The notes beneath the pieces are model-generated. The model worked only from the letters and a program-made list of their open reading frames with translations, had not been told where the DNA came from and did not search any database. This document shows positions 8,801 through 16,471 of a DNA stretch of 64,000 nucleotides, piece by piece (position 1 is the stretch's first letter; each line of letters starts with the position of its first letter). The stretch is from contig ONLG01000014.1 in the NCBI GenBank assembly GCA_900318625.1, positions 1 to 64,000 on the forward strand. The letters are read 5' to 3'. The position numbers and the translations under genes were made by a program. Source of the stretch: an uncultured Prevotella sp. Lineage in GTDB: Bacteria > Bacteroidota > Bacteroidia > Bacteroidales > Bacteroidaceae.

Positions 8801-10177
8801 ATCCAAGCGACTTGTGAAGTAACGGTAACTTCACAGGGGGATGTGCCGATGGTAGATGATACGGATATTTCTCAGTTAGCAAATGCTGTTTATATTGAAT
8901 CTACGGAAGTAAAAACTGGCAGTCAGATGACTTTGTCCATCAAGATGAAAAACGAAACGCCAATTCGCGGATTCCAGTTCGATCTTTATCTGCCAGATGG
9001 TGTTACTGTTGCCAAGAATGCAAAAGATAGGATTATGGCTTCTTTGTCTGCAGGCAGATTGCCAGAGGATGATGAACATTCATTGACAATTGGTGAACAA
9101 GCAGATGGGGCAATCCGATTCTTGTGTAGTTCTTTGTATGATGAAACTTTTACAGGCAATGATGGAGAAATAGTTACTCTAACGGTAAATGTTTCGGATA
9201 ATATTGACGATGGAGATTATCCCCTTATCATCAAGAATGCCCGATTGACAGAAACGGATATCAGTAAGTATTATATTATTGACTACGTAAAATCTACGTT
9301 GACTGTATCTTCTTACATGCTTGGTGATATCAATGCTGACAATGAAGTCGACGTGAGAGATTATACTGGTGTCGCCAATCACATCATGGGTAATACACCT
9401 GATGGCTTTGTAGTAAAGGCGGGAGATGTTGACGAGAATGGCGACATTGATGTAAGAGATTACACAGGTATTGCAAACATCATTATGGGAAGCTCTGTTT
9501 ATGGAAGTACTCATAATAGTGTAAGGGCATTGAAGAGCAAGACTTATGCACGGGTTGCATCAAATATTGATGGCATGGACAATGTGATTTATGCAACTAA
9601 TGCCAAAGGGGCCCCAGGCTCTCAGATAGAGTTATCCATCTGCATGAAGAATCAAACCCCAATCCGTGGGTTCCAGTTTGATTTACATTTACCCGAGGGT
9701 GTAAGTATTGTGAAGAATGCCAAAGGAAGGATTATGGCTTCTTTAGCTCCAGGAAGACTTCCAGAGGATGATGAGCACACACTCGTGATAGATGAGGTGT
9801 CAGACGGAGTCTTCCGCTTCTTATGTAGTTCACTTTATGATGAGAACTTTACAGGGAATGAAGGTGAAATAGTTACCTTAACGGTCAATATAAATGCAGA
9901 CATGGCTTATGGTGATTATGCAGTCTTGTTGAAGAATATCGTTATGACAGAAACAGACATCAGTAAGTTCTATAAAGCGGATAATATAGAATCTGTCTTT
10001 ACAGTTGATGCTTCAACAGGTGTTTCTATCTTACAGGATGAACTATTGGGCGTAGGTAAGAACAATGAGAGCCCAATCTACTCGATTGATGGGCAACTGG
10101 TTGGTAGAAGCATGGATATGAGTAAGTCGAAGAAAGGTATATATATACGTGATGGTAAGAAAATTGTTGTGAAATAA
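5861..10177 (+). CDS. secreted GLUG / Ig-like / cohesin-dockerin-like surface protein
   Basis: This 1438-residue protein is exported. A signal peptide (MKRLLTSAALFLCSLLTFAQ) is followed by two paralogous GLUG blocks, about 25-420 and 533-900. Each opens with a GTExDPYxI ... YKLMxDIDLT lead and then repeats like YVGGLIGY. Next come a bacterial Ig-like group-2 domain (about 910-992), a cohesin-like module (about 1005-1147), a dockerin-like pair of GD-x-N/D-x-D-x-VRDYTG repeats (about 1152-1212), a second cohesin-like module (about 1235-1377) and a terminal segment (about 1404-1438) ending KGIYIRDGKKIVVK. That ending resembles type IX sorting domains. The two cohesin-like modules share long near-identical stretches such as PIRGFQFDLYLPDG. 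The likely role is a cell-surface adhesin or scaffold. A strong terminator follows. Confidence 0.8.
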   Translation: MKRLLTSAALFLCSLLTFAQFSGSGSGTESDPYLILNPIQLNQLRNFLNKSGVYFKLMADIDLTEFLEDENPDQGWQPVGTPSAPFNGNLDGNGKTISGLWINRSNTSYVGLFGYCVSATIKKLAIEDVSIKGNNYVGVLSGYSSYGSVSNCNLSGKIEGNNYTSGCLGECYYTTVSGVYSKVDVFGYDYVGGIVGSSTTSSSSRFFSCCHVKSFIIGNNYVGGISGFSSNSGDVDNVKLVNCSYVGHISGNMSLGGLCGETKNGGLIKSSYSLATISGTGEKTGGIIGNSNRSFLEDCYYNGTVNGLKYTGGLIGYQQGGYIKHCYTFGEVSGTSYVGGLIGYAHYYSGSYIKSNFIISTFIKATEGIVGRIYGDTDDDYQIGKMGTSAENKSYNKTIVISKGVAKDITDDLQNGTGVSSTTLKLKATYVAMGWDFTDAWAIQETECYPYMKSQTAPPVITSQVVSGATTVSGKCVDGGTITLEIDGEKQQIVSSGNSFSFTVNPLQAGHEVRVSAKADGKEQSYYTTEVVSFLGKGTEADPYQISTAADLTQVYRKGYYKLMNDIDLTKYINQFYSSEGWESIGRDGSETIYFDGNNHKVTGLWCNSTRDNTGLFSCFANGYIKNLTVETANGKQVKGGANTGILIGKMIKGRIENCRVAGNLSDGTPVGGVVGLMVNGTISKCRADVTINTTGATSYVGGLVGEITAGKIDQCFTTGTLSATGNESYVGGLIGKNTSTVTNSYSSAVVSSSYNAAGLVAYNYSVVDKCYAYGNLFSNNYAAGVIGYNDGANAVVKNCAAMNNKIDVVYESQQVQQGGGYGQRIIGGIKNSAPAPELNNYALKSMQVSVNDVAQKVYDDIMNGAAKTDDELKTSSTYTALGWDLSSIWSIDDGNGYPYLIGNVSSQPVTSVSFDFNTITLSVGSSKTIKANVLPEDAVNKELYWESSNNDVATVSNGVVTAVGEGSATITATTTDGSNIQATCEVTVTSQGDVPMVDDTDISQLANAVYIESTEVKTGSQMTLSIKMKNETPIRGFQFDLYLPDGVTVAKNAKDRIMASLSAGRLPEDDEHSLTIGEQADGAIRFLCSSLYDETFTGNDGEIVTLTVNVSDNIDDGDYPLIIKNARLTETDISKYYIIDYVKSTLTVSSYMLGDINADNEVDVRDYTGVANHIMGNTPDGFVVKAGDVDENGDIDVRDYTGIANIIMGSSVYGSTHNSVRALKSKTYARVASNIDGMDNVIYATNAKGAPGSQIELSICMKNQTPIRGFQFDLHLPEGVSIVKNAKGRIMASLAPGRLPEDDEHTLVIDEVSDGVFRFLCSSLYDENFTGNEGEIVTLTVNINADMAYGDYAVLLKNIVMTETDISKFYKADNIESVFTVDASTGVSILQDELLGVGKNNESPIYSIDGQLVGRSMDMSKSKKGIYIRDGKKIVVK

Positions 10178-10199
10178 GAAGTGACAAGCATTAACAATT

Positions 10200-10232
10200 G
10201 TTACACAGAAGGGACAATCCCTTCTGTGTAAC
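10200..10232 (+). terminator. terminator after the GLUG protein gene
   Basis: A perfect 14-bp inverted repeat (10200-10213 with 10219-10232) with a 5-nt ACAAT loop starts 23 bp after the stop codon. There is no long T-run, which is common for terminators in this phylum. Confidence 0.7.
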
Positions 10233-10340
10233 CAAAAAGGTAAAACAAATACCTTTAAAGCAAAATAAAATCGGAATTATTGGGTTATAAGAATATAACG
10301 ATATTACTTGTAATTCGAACGAAAGAAAACCTAAACAACT

Positions 10341-12158
10341 ATGTCACTAATCAAATGTAAGGAATGTGGGCATGAGGTTTCGGATAAGGCCTCTGCATGT
10401 CCTAATTGCGGTTGCCCAATAGGCAATGTTGGAATAATCCAAGAAGAAATTATTGATCCAGAACCCAAGAAAAGGAAAGGTTGGATTTGGGCTTTGATTG
10501 TAGTTCTGCTCTGCCTTATTGGGGGCGGAGGCTACTATGCTTATACTCATTTGGTGAACAAACATAATGCGGAAAACGAAAATGTGGATAGCAGTAATAG
10601 CAAAGAAGATATCGTGGAACTTACTCCCGAGTTTGCTAAATCTTTGGAAGTATATGATGAACTCGCGCCATTTAGCGAAGGATATGCTGCTGTTAGAAGA
10701 GGAAAGAAATGGGGATATATCAACACCAAAGGTGAAGAGGTTATTCCTTGCTCGTTCGATGCTGCTGACATTTTTAGCGAAGGTCTTGCTGCTGTTTCAA
10801 AAAGTGATAAATTGGCGTATATCAACACCAAGGGAGAAGAGGTTTTTTCAAGTCCTTATTCTTATTATAATATAAAAAATAGAAATTTCAGTGAAGGTCT
10901 TGCAGCCGTTTGCGATGATGGCAAATGGGGTTGGATAAACCAAAAAGGAGAATTGGTAATACCATTATCTATAAAAGCAGAAGATGTTGGACTGTTTAGT
11001 GAAGGTTTGGTCTATTGTCAAAACAGTGGAAAAGATTTTTCCTTTGTGGATAAAAATGGAACGGTTGTATTTACGGGAAAGACTAATTATCAGTATGGTA
11101 AAATAGGTCATACCGCAACAGGTTATTACTCAAAAGATTTTCCAAAGTTCCGTGATGGGTTTGCATATGTTAATGATGACTTTAACACAGTAAATAAATA
11201 CACTAAGTATGACAAACAAGGTAAAAAATGTGGAACCATTAGCGAAAATGAGTTACCCGAATATCGATTGATACGTGAAGATGAATCAGGCCTTTTTGAA
11301 GAAAACACTGTGCATATGGGTTTGAAAGGTAAGGATGGCACTGTACTCATAAAACCATATTATAGTTTGATTGGAACTGATGATGCAAATGCAATAGTTC
11401 AAGTTTCAAATGGTGTGGTGTTAGTAATGTTGGTGGAATTATCTGAATACAATAATGATGTTATTTATCATTATGGCTATGCAGACTTAAAAGGACATGA
11501 TACTTTCTCAAAAGAAATCAAAGAGAAAGTAAACAAATCAAGAGAGGTGTTCTATCAAAAGTTACAGGAAGAAGAAAGTTTACAGGAAGATGATTCTGAT
11601 TGGCTGCAAGGCCGATGGGTAGGTGAAGATGCAAATAGCGGTTATCCTATAGAAGTAATAATTAGTGGCGACAACTTAATTCAAAAAATAAATGGTCAAG
11701 AGCGTTACAATGGCCCATATGAATTTAATGGTGATATGTTGATTTATAATAACGCAAATGATTTTTGGCCTGTTGATGGAGAAAACAAAGTGCTAACGTT
11801 TAATGGTATACCTATGAGAAAAGAAGATGGAAGTTCTTCATCATATTCTTCAAGTCCCTCTTCTTCTGATAGTAGTAATTCAAACAATAGTTCATACAGA
11901 TTTTCTTCTCCTCAAGATGTAATAGGATGGCTTGCTGATAAATCATTTTATAATGGGAACAGAAGATTAAGAATACGCCCCGAAGGTGTATGGCTTAACG
12001 ACTATTGTGCAACCGGCGCACCCAATGTAGAAAGGTGGGAGTCTTGGAAAGCATTGATACGAGCATATACCGCAACGGGTGAAAGGTTAAGTTTCTTTGT
12101 TGACCCTATCAATGGGACTGTTACTGACGAAGCAAGTGATGTCTTCAGACTAAGATAG
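10341..12158 (+). CDS. zinc-ribbon, WG-repeat membrane protein
   Basis: This 605-residue protein starts with a zinc ribbon (Cys 6, 9, 20, 23: CKECGHEVSDKASACPNCG), then a transmembrane helix at about 48-68. At least three WG-type repeats follow, with the pattern FSEGxAAVxxxxKWGYINxKGEEVI (about residues 110-230, decaying to about 330). A linker (about 400-425) precedes a small beta domain (WLQGRWVGEDANSGYPIEVI), a Ser/Asn-rich linker near 495-520 and a C-terminal domain starting SPQDVIGWLADKSFYNGN. The zinc ribbon should be cytoplasmic and the repeats extracytoplasmic. WG repeats are thought to be interaction modules, but no partner is evident here. The gene stands alone between two terminators. 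Confidence 0.75.
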   Translation: MSLIKCKECGHEVSDKASACPNCGCPIGNVGIIQEEIIDPEPKKRKGWIWALIVVLLCLIGGGGYYAYTHLVNKHNAENENVDSSNSKEDIVELTPEFAKSLEVYDELAPFSEGYAAVRRGKKWGYINTKGEEVIPCSFDAADIFSEGLAAVSKSDKLAYINTKGEEVFSSPYSYYNIKNRNFSEGLAAVCDDGKWGWINQKGELVIPLSIKAEDVGLFSEGLVYCQNSGKDFSFVDKNGTVVFTGKTNYQYGKIGHTATGYYSKDFPKFRDGFAYVNDDFNTVNKYTKYDKQGKKCGTISENELPEYRLIREDESGLFEENTVHMGLKGKDGTVLIKPYYSLIGTDDANAIVQVSNGVVLVMLVELSEYNNDVIYHYGYADLKGHDTFSKEIKEKVNKSREVFYQKLQEEESLQEDDSDWLQGRWVGEDANSGYPIEVIISGDNLIQKINGQERYNGPYEFNGDMLIYNNANDFWPVDGENKVLTFNGIPMRKEDGSSSSYSSSPSSSDSSNSNNSSYRFSSPQDVIGWLADKSFYNGNRRLRIRPEGVWLNDYCATGAPNVERWESWKALIRAYTATGERLSFFVDPINGTVTDEASDVFRLR

Positions 12159-12196
12159 TATTCGCTCCAAAACAAATTTGAATATCGCATAATCAG

Positions 12197-12231
12197 CGGA
12201 AACTCTTTCTAATAGGGTTTCCGTTGTTTTT
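12197..12231 (+). terminator. terminator of the WG-repeat gene
   Basis: CGGAAAC (12197-12203) pairs with GTTTCCG (12217-12223), followed by a T-rich tract. It starts 39 bp after the stop codon. Confidence 0.65.
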
Positions 12232-12346
12232 GTGTGAGTGTTGGGACATACGATGCTTCTTCGCTGAATTGCTTTGCCTTTCATCATGGGTATGACGTGA
12301 GGCAGTGTTGCTTTTTGCTCGCTATTTGCTCGCTACAAAAACAAAA

Positions 12347-12377
12347 AAGTGTCGTAAATACTTGATTTACAACACTT
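12347..12377 (-). terminator. original tRNA-Leu terminator, displaced by the element
   Basis: AAGTGT-C-GTAAAT pairs with ATTTAC-A-ACACTT around a 5-nt loop, with a T-run on the minus strand. It lies 13 bp outside the distal att copy. That is where the downstream flank of the tRNA gene would have been before integration. Confidence 0.6.
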
Positions 12378-12390
12378 CTCAAATAATTTA

Positions 12391-12404
12391 CAGTACCCAG
12401 AGCC
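12391..12404 (+). repeat. distal attachment site copy (att)
   Basis: This is the 14-bp copy of the tRNA-Leu 3' end, 241 bp upstream of the integrase start codon. Flanking bases differ from those at 18611-18624, which limits the shared core to these 14 bp. Confidence 0.75.
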
Positions 12405-12541
12405 AGGTTTGAGTTATTAGAAAACGTCATATTTGTACCACCAGCGAAAACAACCGCATTTACCGTTGCTTTGCGATGATTTTCAAGACTTTGTATATTT
12501 GCACGCATTTTATTTTTATCTAAAATAATCTAAAATAATTG

Positions 12542-12577
12542 TTGTTATGTGGTGCAAAATTCGTAAATTTGCACCAC
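12542..12577 (+). promoter_or_regulatory. integrase promoter with overlapping palindromic operator
   Basis: TTG (12542-12544), 19 bp, then TAAATTTG (12564-12571) is a full promoter match. It overlaps a perfect inverted repeat, GTGGTGCAAA (12549-12558) and TTTGCACCAC (12568-12577), spaced by 9 bp. That geometry suits a repressor site blocking the -7 box. TTTGCACC is also a common start-site extension in this genome, so part of the match may be promoter sequence. Confidence 0.6.
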
Positions 12578-12644
12578 CGCACGGAACTAAAAGCCTGTAT
12601 CGGTTACGGATATAGCAAAAATTTTACCAAAACTCCACAAGAAT

Positions 12645-14006
12645 ATGGCAACAATTACAGCGTTTATCAGAGTAGCTACCACCAAGAAGAAAACGGCAAA
12701 TGTGCGTTTTCGGTTGAGGGATGGGCGAAACGTGCAATTACTTTACTCCAGCAAAATAGAAGTTTTGCCAGAGCGATGGGACAGCAAGCGAGAGGAAATA
12801 AAAGCAAAGGTAGTGATGAACCCAGCCGAGAAAGCGCAGTTTAATAAAGAGGTTGCAGAACTTAAAGCACTCATTGCAGACATATACAATAGAGCGACCA
12901 ACACAGAGCAGCTAACATCGCAATGGCTAAAAGAGGAAATAGAAAAGGCGCAGAACCCAGAAGCATACGGACTGACCGAAAGGAAAGAAACGTTTTTTGA
13001 AACCTTTGCACGCTTTTTGGAAACGCGCCATTTGTCGGAAGTGAGAACGCGCAATTTTAAGGTTATATATCGTGCTTTGCAACGCTTTGAGATATACAAG
13101 CAACTTTACAGCCGCCCCACATTTAAGCTGGAGTTAGACACCATCACGCCCGACACCCTGCGCAACTTTGAGGACTTTTTGAAAGACGAACATCAGTATT
13201 TTACGAAAGACGAAGAAACAGGCAAATATATTTGCAGCCCAGATTATAAGCCTGTATTTGAAGCCGTACCCGAAACACGCACCCCAGCCCCAAGAGGACA
13301 GAACACCATCAGCGGCATATTTACGAAGTTACGCACTTTCTTTTTGTGGGCAATAGAAACAGGCGAAACGACCAACAACCCATTTAAGCATTACAGCATT
13401 AAAGAATGCGTTTACGGCACACCCTATTATATTACGATAGACGAGCGCAACGCACTATATAAGGCAGATTTAAGCAGCCGCCCACAATTAGCAATACAGC
13501 GCGATATTTTCGTATTTCAGTGCCTCATCGGTTGCAGGGTAGGCGATTTATATAAACTCACCCAAAGCAACATTATAAAAGGCGCGGTTGAGTACATACC
13601 AAGAAAAACGAAAGAGGGAAGAGCGGTAACAGTCCGAGTGCCATTAAACGCCACAGCAAAGGAGATATTAGAGCGATACGCCAACAACGAGAGCGGAAAA
13701 CTGCTGCCGTTTATTTCCGAGCAAAAGTATAACGTAGCAATAAAGGCAGCGTTTACAGCCGCAGGAATTACGCGCTCTGTTACAATCATAAACCCGACTA
13801 CCAGAGAGCCAGAAATAAAGCCTATAAACGAAATAGCCTCATCGCATTTGGCAAGGCGTTGTTTTGTTGGCAACCTATACAAGCAAGTGAAAGACCCCAA
13901 CCTCGTAGGAGCGTTAAGCGGACACAAAGAGGGCAGCAGGGCATTTGCACGTTACAGAGAGATAGACGAACAGATGAAACAAGATTTAGTTAATTTGTTA
14001 GTATGA
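12645..14006 (+). CDS. int: tyrosine recombinase / integrase
   Basis: This 453-residue enzyme integrates and excises the element at tRNA-Leu. The N-terminus (TAFIRVATTKKKTANVRFRL) is the arm-binding domain usual in Bacteroidota integrases, followed by a SAM-like core-binding domain at about 100-230. Catalytic residues are all visible: Arg298 in IGCRVGDL, a candidate Lys in PRKTKEGR (about 325), His401 and Arg404 in SSHLARR, His427 in LSGHKEGS and nucleophile Tyr437 in FARYREID. The length is slightly above the family norm because of an insert near residues 185-210. Its stop overlaps the next start by 4 bp. A palindrome over its promoter suggests repression. Confidence 0.92.
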   Translation: MATITAFIRVATTKKKTANVRFRLRDGRNVQLLYSSKIEVLPERWDSKREEIKAKVVMNPAEKAQFNKEVAELKALIADIYNRATNTEQLTSQWLKEEIEKAQNPEAYGLTERKETFFETFARFLETRHLSEVRTRNFKVIYRALQRFEIYKQLYSRPTFKLELDTITPDTLRNFEDFLKDEHQYFTKDEETGKYICSPDYKPVFEAVPETRTPAPRGQNTISGIFTKLRTFFLWAIETGETTNNPFKHYSIKECVYGTPYYITIDERNALYKADLSSRPQLAIQRDIFVFQCLIGCRVGDLYKLTQSNIIKGAVEYIPRKTKEGRAVTVRVPLNATAKEILERYANNESGKLLPFISEQKYNVAIKAAFTAAGITRSVTIINPTTREPEIKPINEIASSHLARRCFVGNLYKQVKDPNLVGALSGHKEGSRAFARYREIDEQMKQDLVNLLV

Positions 14007-14674
14007 ACGGCAAGCTGATAGGCACCAGAACCCCACAGGAAGAACGCCAGCACCTGCAGCGCGAAAACCTATATACAGCCATTGCAAAATTAACGTGGCT
14101 GGGCAGTCAGTTTGCAAAGGTGGAGAGCGACCGAACAGCCGCAACAGATTATTACACCTTTGCCGAACTCTTTGCCAGAGATAGCAAAGGGCAGACCCCC
14201 AAAGACTTTGCACGGCACAAGGTGGAAGCTATCAAGCAGACATTAAAGGAAGTCCGGGAATTAACCAGCCCGGAGTATTACGAAACGCACCCTGTTTATA
14301 AATACGCTTTGCAGTATATAGGTTATTTGCAAGGCGCAGCGGTTGAGGTTGATAGAAGCCAGAGGCAGAATGCAAAGCAGAGAGGCAGACGAACACAAAC
14401 CCCTGCTTTCGTTTCGTATTTTACAGACAAAAGCAAATATAACAAGGTTTTGCAAGTATTGAAGCAGCACCAACAGGAACACGAAGCAGCACCAGCCGCC
14501 AAAATTATTGCAGCCGCCCAAGAATTAGGCTATATAACAAGGAATATCAACGCCACAGCGTTACACCGAGCGTTAAAGCCCCTGTTAGATGGGCTGGCAA
14601 GCGAAAGAGCGTTTAGAGCCGCATTAAAGACAGCAAGCCCAACAGAATATAAAACAGAATTAGAGCAAGCGTAA
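14003..14674 (+). CDS. element-encoded hypothetical protein co-expressed with integrase
   Basis: This 223-residue protein has no membrane segments. Its start overlaps the integrase stop (ATGA), so the two are translationally coupled. A largely helical N-terminal domain (QEERQHLQRENLYTAIAKLT, then FAELFARDSKGQTPKDFARH) is followed by a basic Gln/Arg-rich linker near 118-132 and a helical C-terminal domain (KYNKVLQVLKQHQQEHEAAP, then ATALHRALKPLLDGL). I do not recognise the family. Coupling to the integrase suggests a role in recombination, for example a directionality or accessory factor, but there is no direct evidence. Confidence 0.7.
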   Translation: MNGKLIGTRTPQEERQHLQRENLYTAIAKLTWLGSQFAKVESDRTAATDYYTFAELFARDSKGQTPKDFARHKVEAIKQTLKEVRELTSPEYYETHPVYKYALQYIGYLQGAAVEVDRSQRQNAKQRGRRTQTPAFVSYFTDKSKYNKVLQVLKQHQQEHEAAPAAKIIAAAQELGYITRNINATALHRALKPLLDGLASERAFRAALKTASPTEYKTELEQA

Positions 14675-14696
14675 CACCTAAATGTTACGCTTTTTT
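14669..14696 (+). terminator. terminator of the integrase operon
   Basis: GCGTAACA pairs with TGTTACGC around a 6-nt loop and is followed by six T. The stop codon of the upstream gene lies inside the left arm. Confidence 0.8.
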
Positions 14697-14782
14697 CGTG
14701 CGTTTTAGAACAAAGTAATACCAAAACGGAAGCACGGAATTTGTCGGTATTTCCGAAATTAGAACACCATTATTTTTTGCCA

Positions 14783-14790
14783 TAACTTTG
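14783..14790 (+). promoter_or_regulatory. -7 box of the second element operon
   Basis: TAACTTTG followed by CACCA, so it shares TTTGCACCA with the other element promoters. The -33 position lacks TTG, which suggests a weak or activated promoter. The next gene begins 60 bp downstream. Confidence 0.45.
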
Positions 14791-14850
14791 CACCAGAACC
14801 ACAACAGGAAGCAGCTGCCCAGAGTGGAGAAACCGACAAAATAGCAAAGT

Positions 14851-15147
14851 ATGACCATAACAGAAATTATCAGCAGCGGAGCAAACGTAACGCTCCAAAT
14901 AACAGCCGCCCAACTGGGCGAGTTTGCGCAAGACCTAATCGGCAGAACACGCCAAGAGATAGCGCGAGAGGTTGAGGCAGGGAAAGCCGAAATATATTAC
15001 ACCAGAGAGCAGACAGCCAGCCTCCTAAACGTAAACCCCAGCACGTTATGGAATTGGGACAAAAAAGACTTTCTAAAGCCTGTAAGGGTAGGTGGACTTT
15101 GCCGTTATAGAAAGTCTGACATCGACCGAATTTTAACAACCAAATAA
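14851..15147 (+). CDS. MerR/excisionase-type helix-turn-helix protein
   Basis: This 98-residue protein has a C-terminal DNA-binding domain at about 47-95: YYTREQTASLLNVNPSTLWN, then KPVRVGGLCRYRKSDIDRIL. This is the helix-turn-helix plus wing pattern of HTH_17/excisionase proteins. The N-terminal 45 residues are helical and may dimerise. In integrative elements such proteins commonly serve as recombination directionality factors or regulators. It opens the second operon, 8 bp before the next gene. Confidence 0.8.
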   Translation: MTITEIISSGANVTLQITAAQLGEFAQDLIGRTRQEIAREVEAGKAEIYYTREQTASLLNVNPSTLWNWDKKDFLKPVRVGGLCRYRKSDIDRILTTK

Positions 15148-15155
15148 CACGAAGT

Positions 15156-15392
15156 ATGAACACAGCATCACAAAACCGACCAAAGCCAGCAGTATTGCAG
15201 AGGCTCGTTTATAATTTGTTAGTAGGAGGTAAAAAGTATTCAGCTGCCGACATTGCAACCGCTTTACACCTAAGCGACCCCAGAGGGCACATCAGCCAAT
15301 TACGCAAAAAGGGAATAGACATACAAGACGAATGGCGTAAAGGCGTTTATGGGCGATATAAGGTGTATTACCTTAAAGCGAATTTTGAGTAA
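15156..15392 (+). CDS. small winged-helix protein
   Basis: This 78-residue basic protein starts 8 bp after the HTH gene. The core (LQRLVYNLLVGGKKYSAADI, then HLSDPRGHISQLRKKGIDIQ and the wing YGRYKVYYLK) is a winged helix like those in phage and element helix-turn-helix adaptors. It could be a DNA-binding regulator or a replication accessory. Nothing suggests an enzyme. Confidence 0.7.
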   Translation: MNTASQNRPKPAVLQRLVYNLLVGGKKYSAADIATALHLSDPRGHISQLRKKGIDIQDEWRKGVYGRYKVYYLKANFE

Positions 15393-15427
15393 TTTACGCT
15401 ATTGCAGAACCCAAAACCCAGAGCAAT

Positions 15428-16246
15428 ATGGAACGAGAAAGTTTTATATTTTACCGAAGTTTTAAGGAGGCAATAGACCTTTGCCCCGAAGAAGTAAGGC
15501 TCAAAATATACGAAGCCATTGCAGAGTACGCACTAACAGAGCAAGAGCCAACAATAACAGAGCCATACGCCAAATTATGCTGGAAGTTAATAAAGCCGCA
15601 GTTAGACGCAAATTTGCGGAGGTATAAGAACGGACAGGCTGGAGGCGCACCGAAAGGAAACCGAAACGCAGCCAAACGAGCCGAAGAAAACAACCAAGAA
15701 ACAACCGAAAAACAACCGAGCGACAACCAAAACGGAAGCACCAAACAAGCTAATAAGAATAATAATGATAATTCAAATGATAAGGAAAAGGAAAAAGGAG
15801 AATTAAAAGCAACGCCAAGCGTTGCAGGAACGCGCACACGCTTTACTCCTCCAACTATTGCAGAGGTTGAGAAGTATTGCACCGAGAGAGGCAACGGAAT
15901 AGACGCACAGCAATTTTGCGACTACTACCAAGCCAACGGATGGACACAGGGCAAGGGCAAACCGATTAAAGACTGGCAAGCAGCCGTTAGAACGTGGGAA
16001 CGTAACGGCATAATACACCACCAGCCGACCAACGCCAACAGCCAGACCCTGCAAGACGGAACAGGAACGACCGCCAAAGTAACGAGCCACACATCGCCCA
16101 GCCTGTTAGACGATGCCCAACTAAAAGCGTATATTGTGCAATTAAGGCAAGATAACAGTACCAGCGCACAGCGATATTTACAAGAGGCGCAAAACGAAGC
16201 CAGCCGCAGAGGTATAACAACAGGGACACGACACTCAACATTATAA
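15428..16246 (+). CDS. DUF6291-like replication-associated protein
   Basis: This 272-residue protein starts MERESFIFYRSFKEAIDLCP and continues to KPQLDANLRRYKNGQAGGAP, a pattern I associate with DUF6291 proteins of Bacteroidota phages and elements. A charged, Asn/Gln/Lys-rich linker (about 85-125) leads to a second domain with TIAEVEKYCTERGNGIDAQQ and GKPIKDWQAAVRTW, similar to the C-terminal domain of phage replisome-organiser proteins. The architecture suggests a helicase-loader or replisome-organiser role, which is inference from domain order. Family naming is from memory. Confidence 0.65.
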   Translation: MERESFIFYRSFKEAIDLCPEEVRLKIYEAIAEYALTEQEPTITEPYAKLCWKLIKPQLDANLRRYKNGQAGGAPKGNRNAAKRAEENNQETTEKQPSDNQNGSTKQANKNNNDNSNDKEKEKGELKATPSVAGTRTRFTPPTIAEVEKYCTERGNGIDAQQFCDYYQANGWTQGKGKPIKDWQAAVRTWERNGIIHHQPTNANSQTLQDGTGTTAKVTSHTSPSLLDDAQLKAYIVQLRQDNSTSAQRYLQEAQNEASRRGITTGTRHSTL

Positions 16247-16251
16247 CAACT

Positions 16252-16455
16252 ATGTTTACAGCAGAAGAAACAGCAAAGATGGTGCAAGCCGTTGAAGAAG
16301 CCAGAGGCATTGCACCTGAACAGCCGACCGAAGCCACAAAGGAATGGCTGGAGTATAACAACAAGCAAGCAACACGCCCAGACCTTACAGGCAGAAGCCT
16401 CGGTGGTACAACCCCACCGACAGCCAGAACCAAGTTATCGGGAAAGGAGATATAA
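16252..16455 (+). CDS. small element protein
   Basis: This 67-residue protein starts 5 bp after the DUF6291-like gene. An amphipathic N-terminal helix (ETAKMVQAVEEARG) is followed by a polar, probably unstructured tail. Family unknown. Position and spacing suggest genuine translation. Confidence 0.5.
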   Translation: MFTAEETAKMVQAVEEARGIAPEQPTEATKEWLEYNNKQATRPDLTGRSLGGTTPPTARTKLSGKEI

Positions 16456-16471
16456 CAGAAAGGGCAGCTAT

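Larger units (their letters stand above)
12159..12644 (+). other. junction region: host terminators, att site and integrase promoter
   Basis: No gene is visible. In order, the region holds the terminator at 12197-12231, a direct repeat of GCTCGCTA near 12318-12334, the displaced tRNA-Leu terminator hairpin at 12347-12377, the distal att copy at 12391-12404 and the integrase promoter/operator at 12542-12577. Confidence 0.6.
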
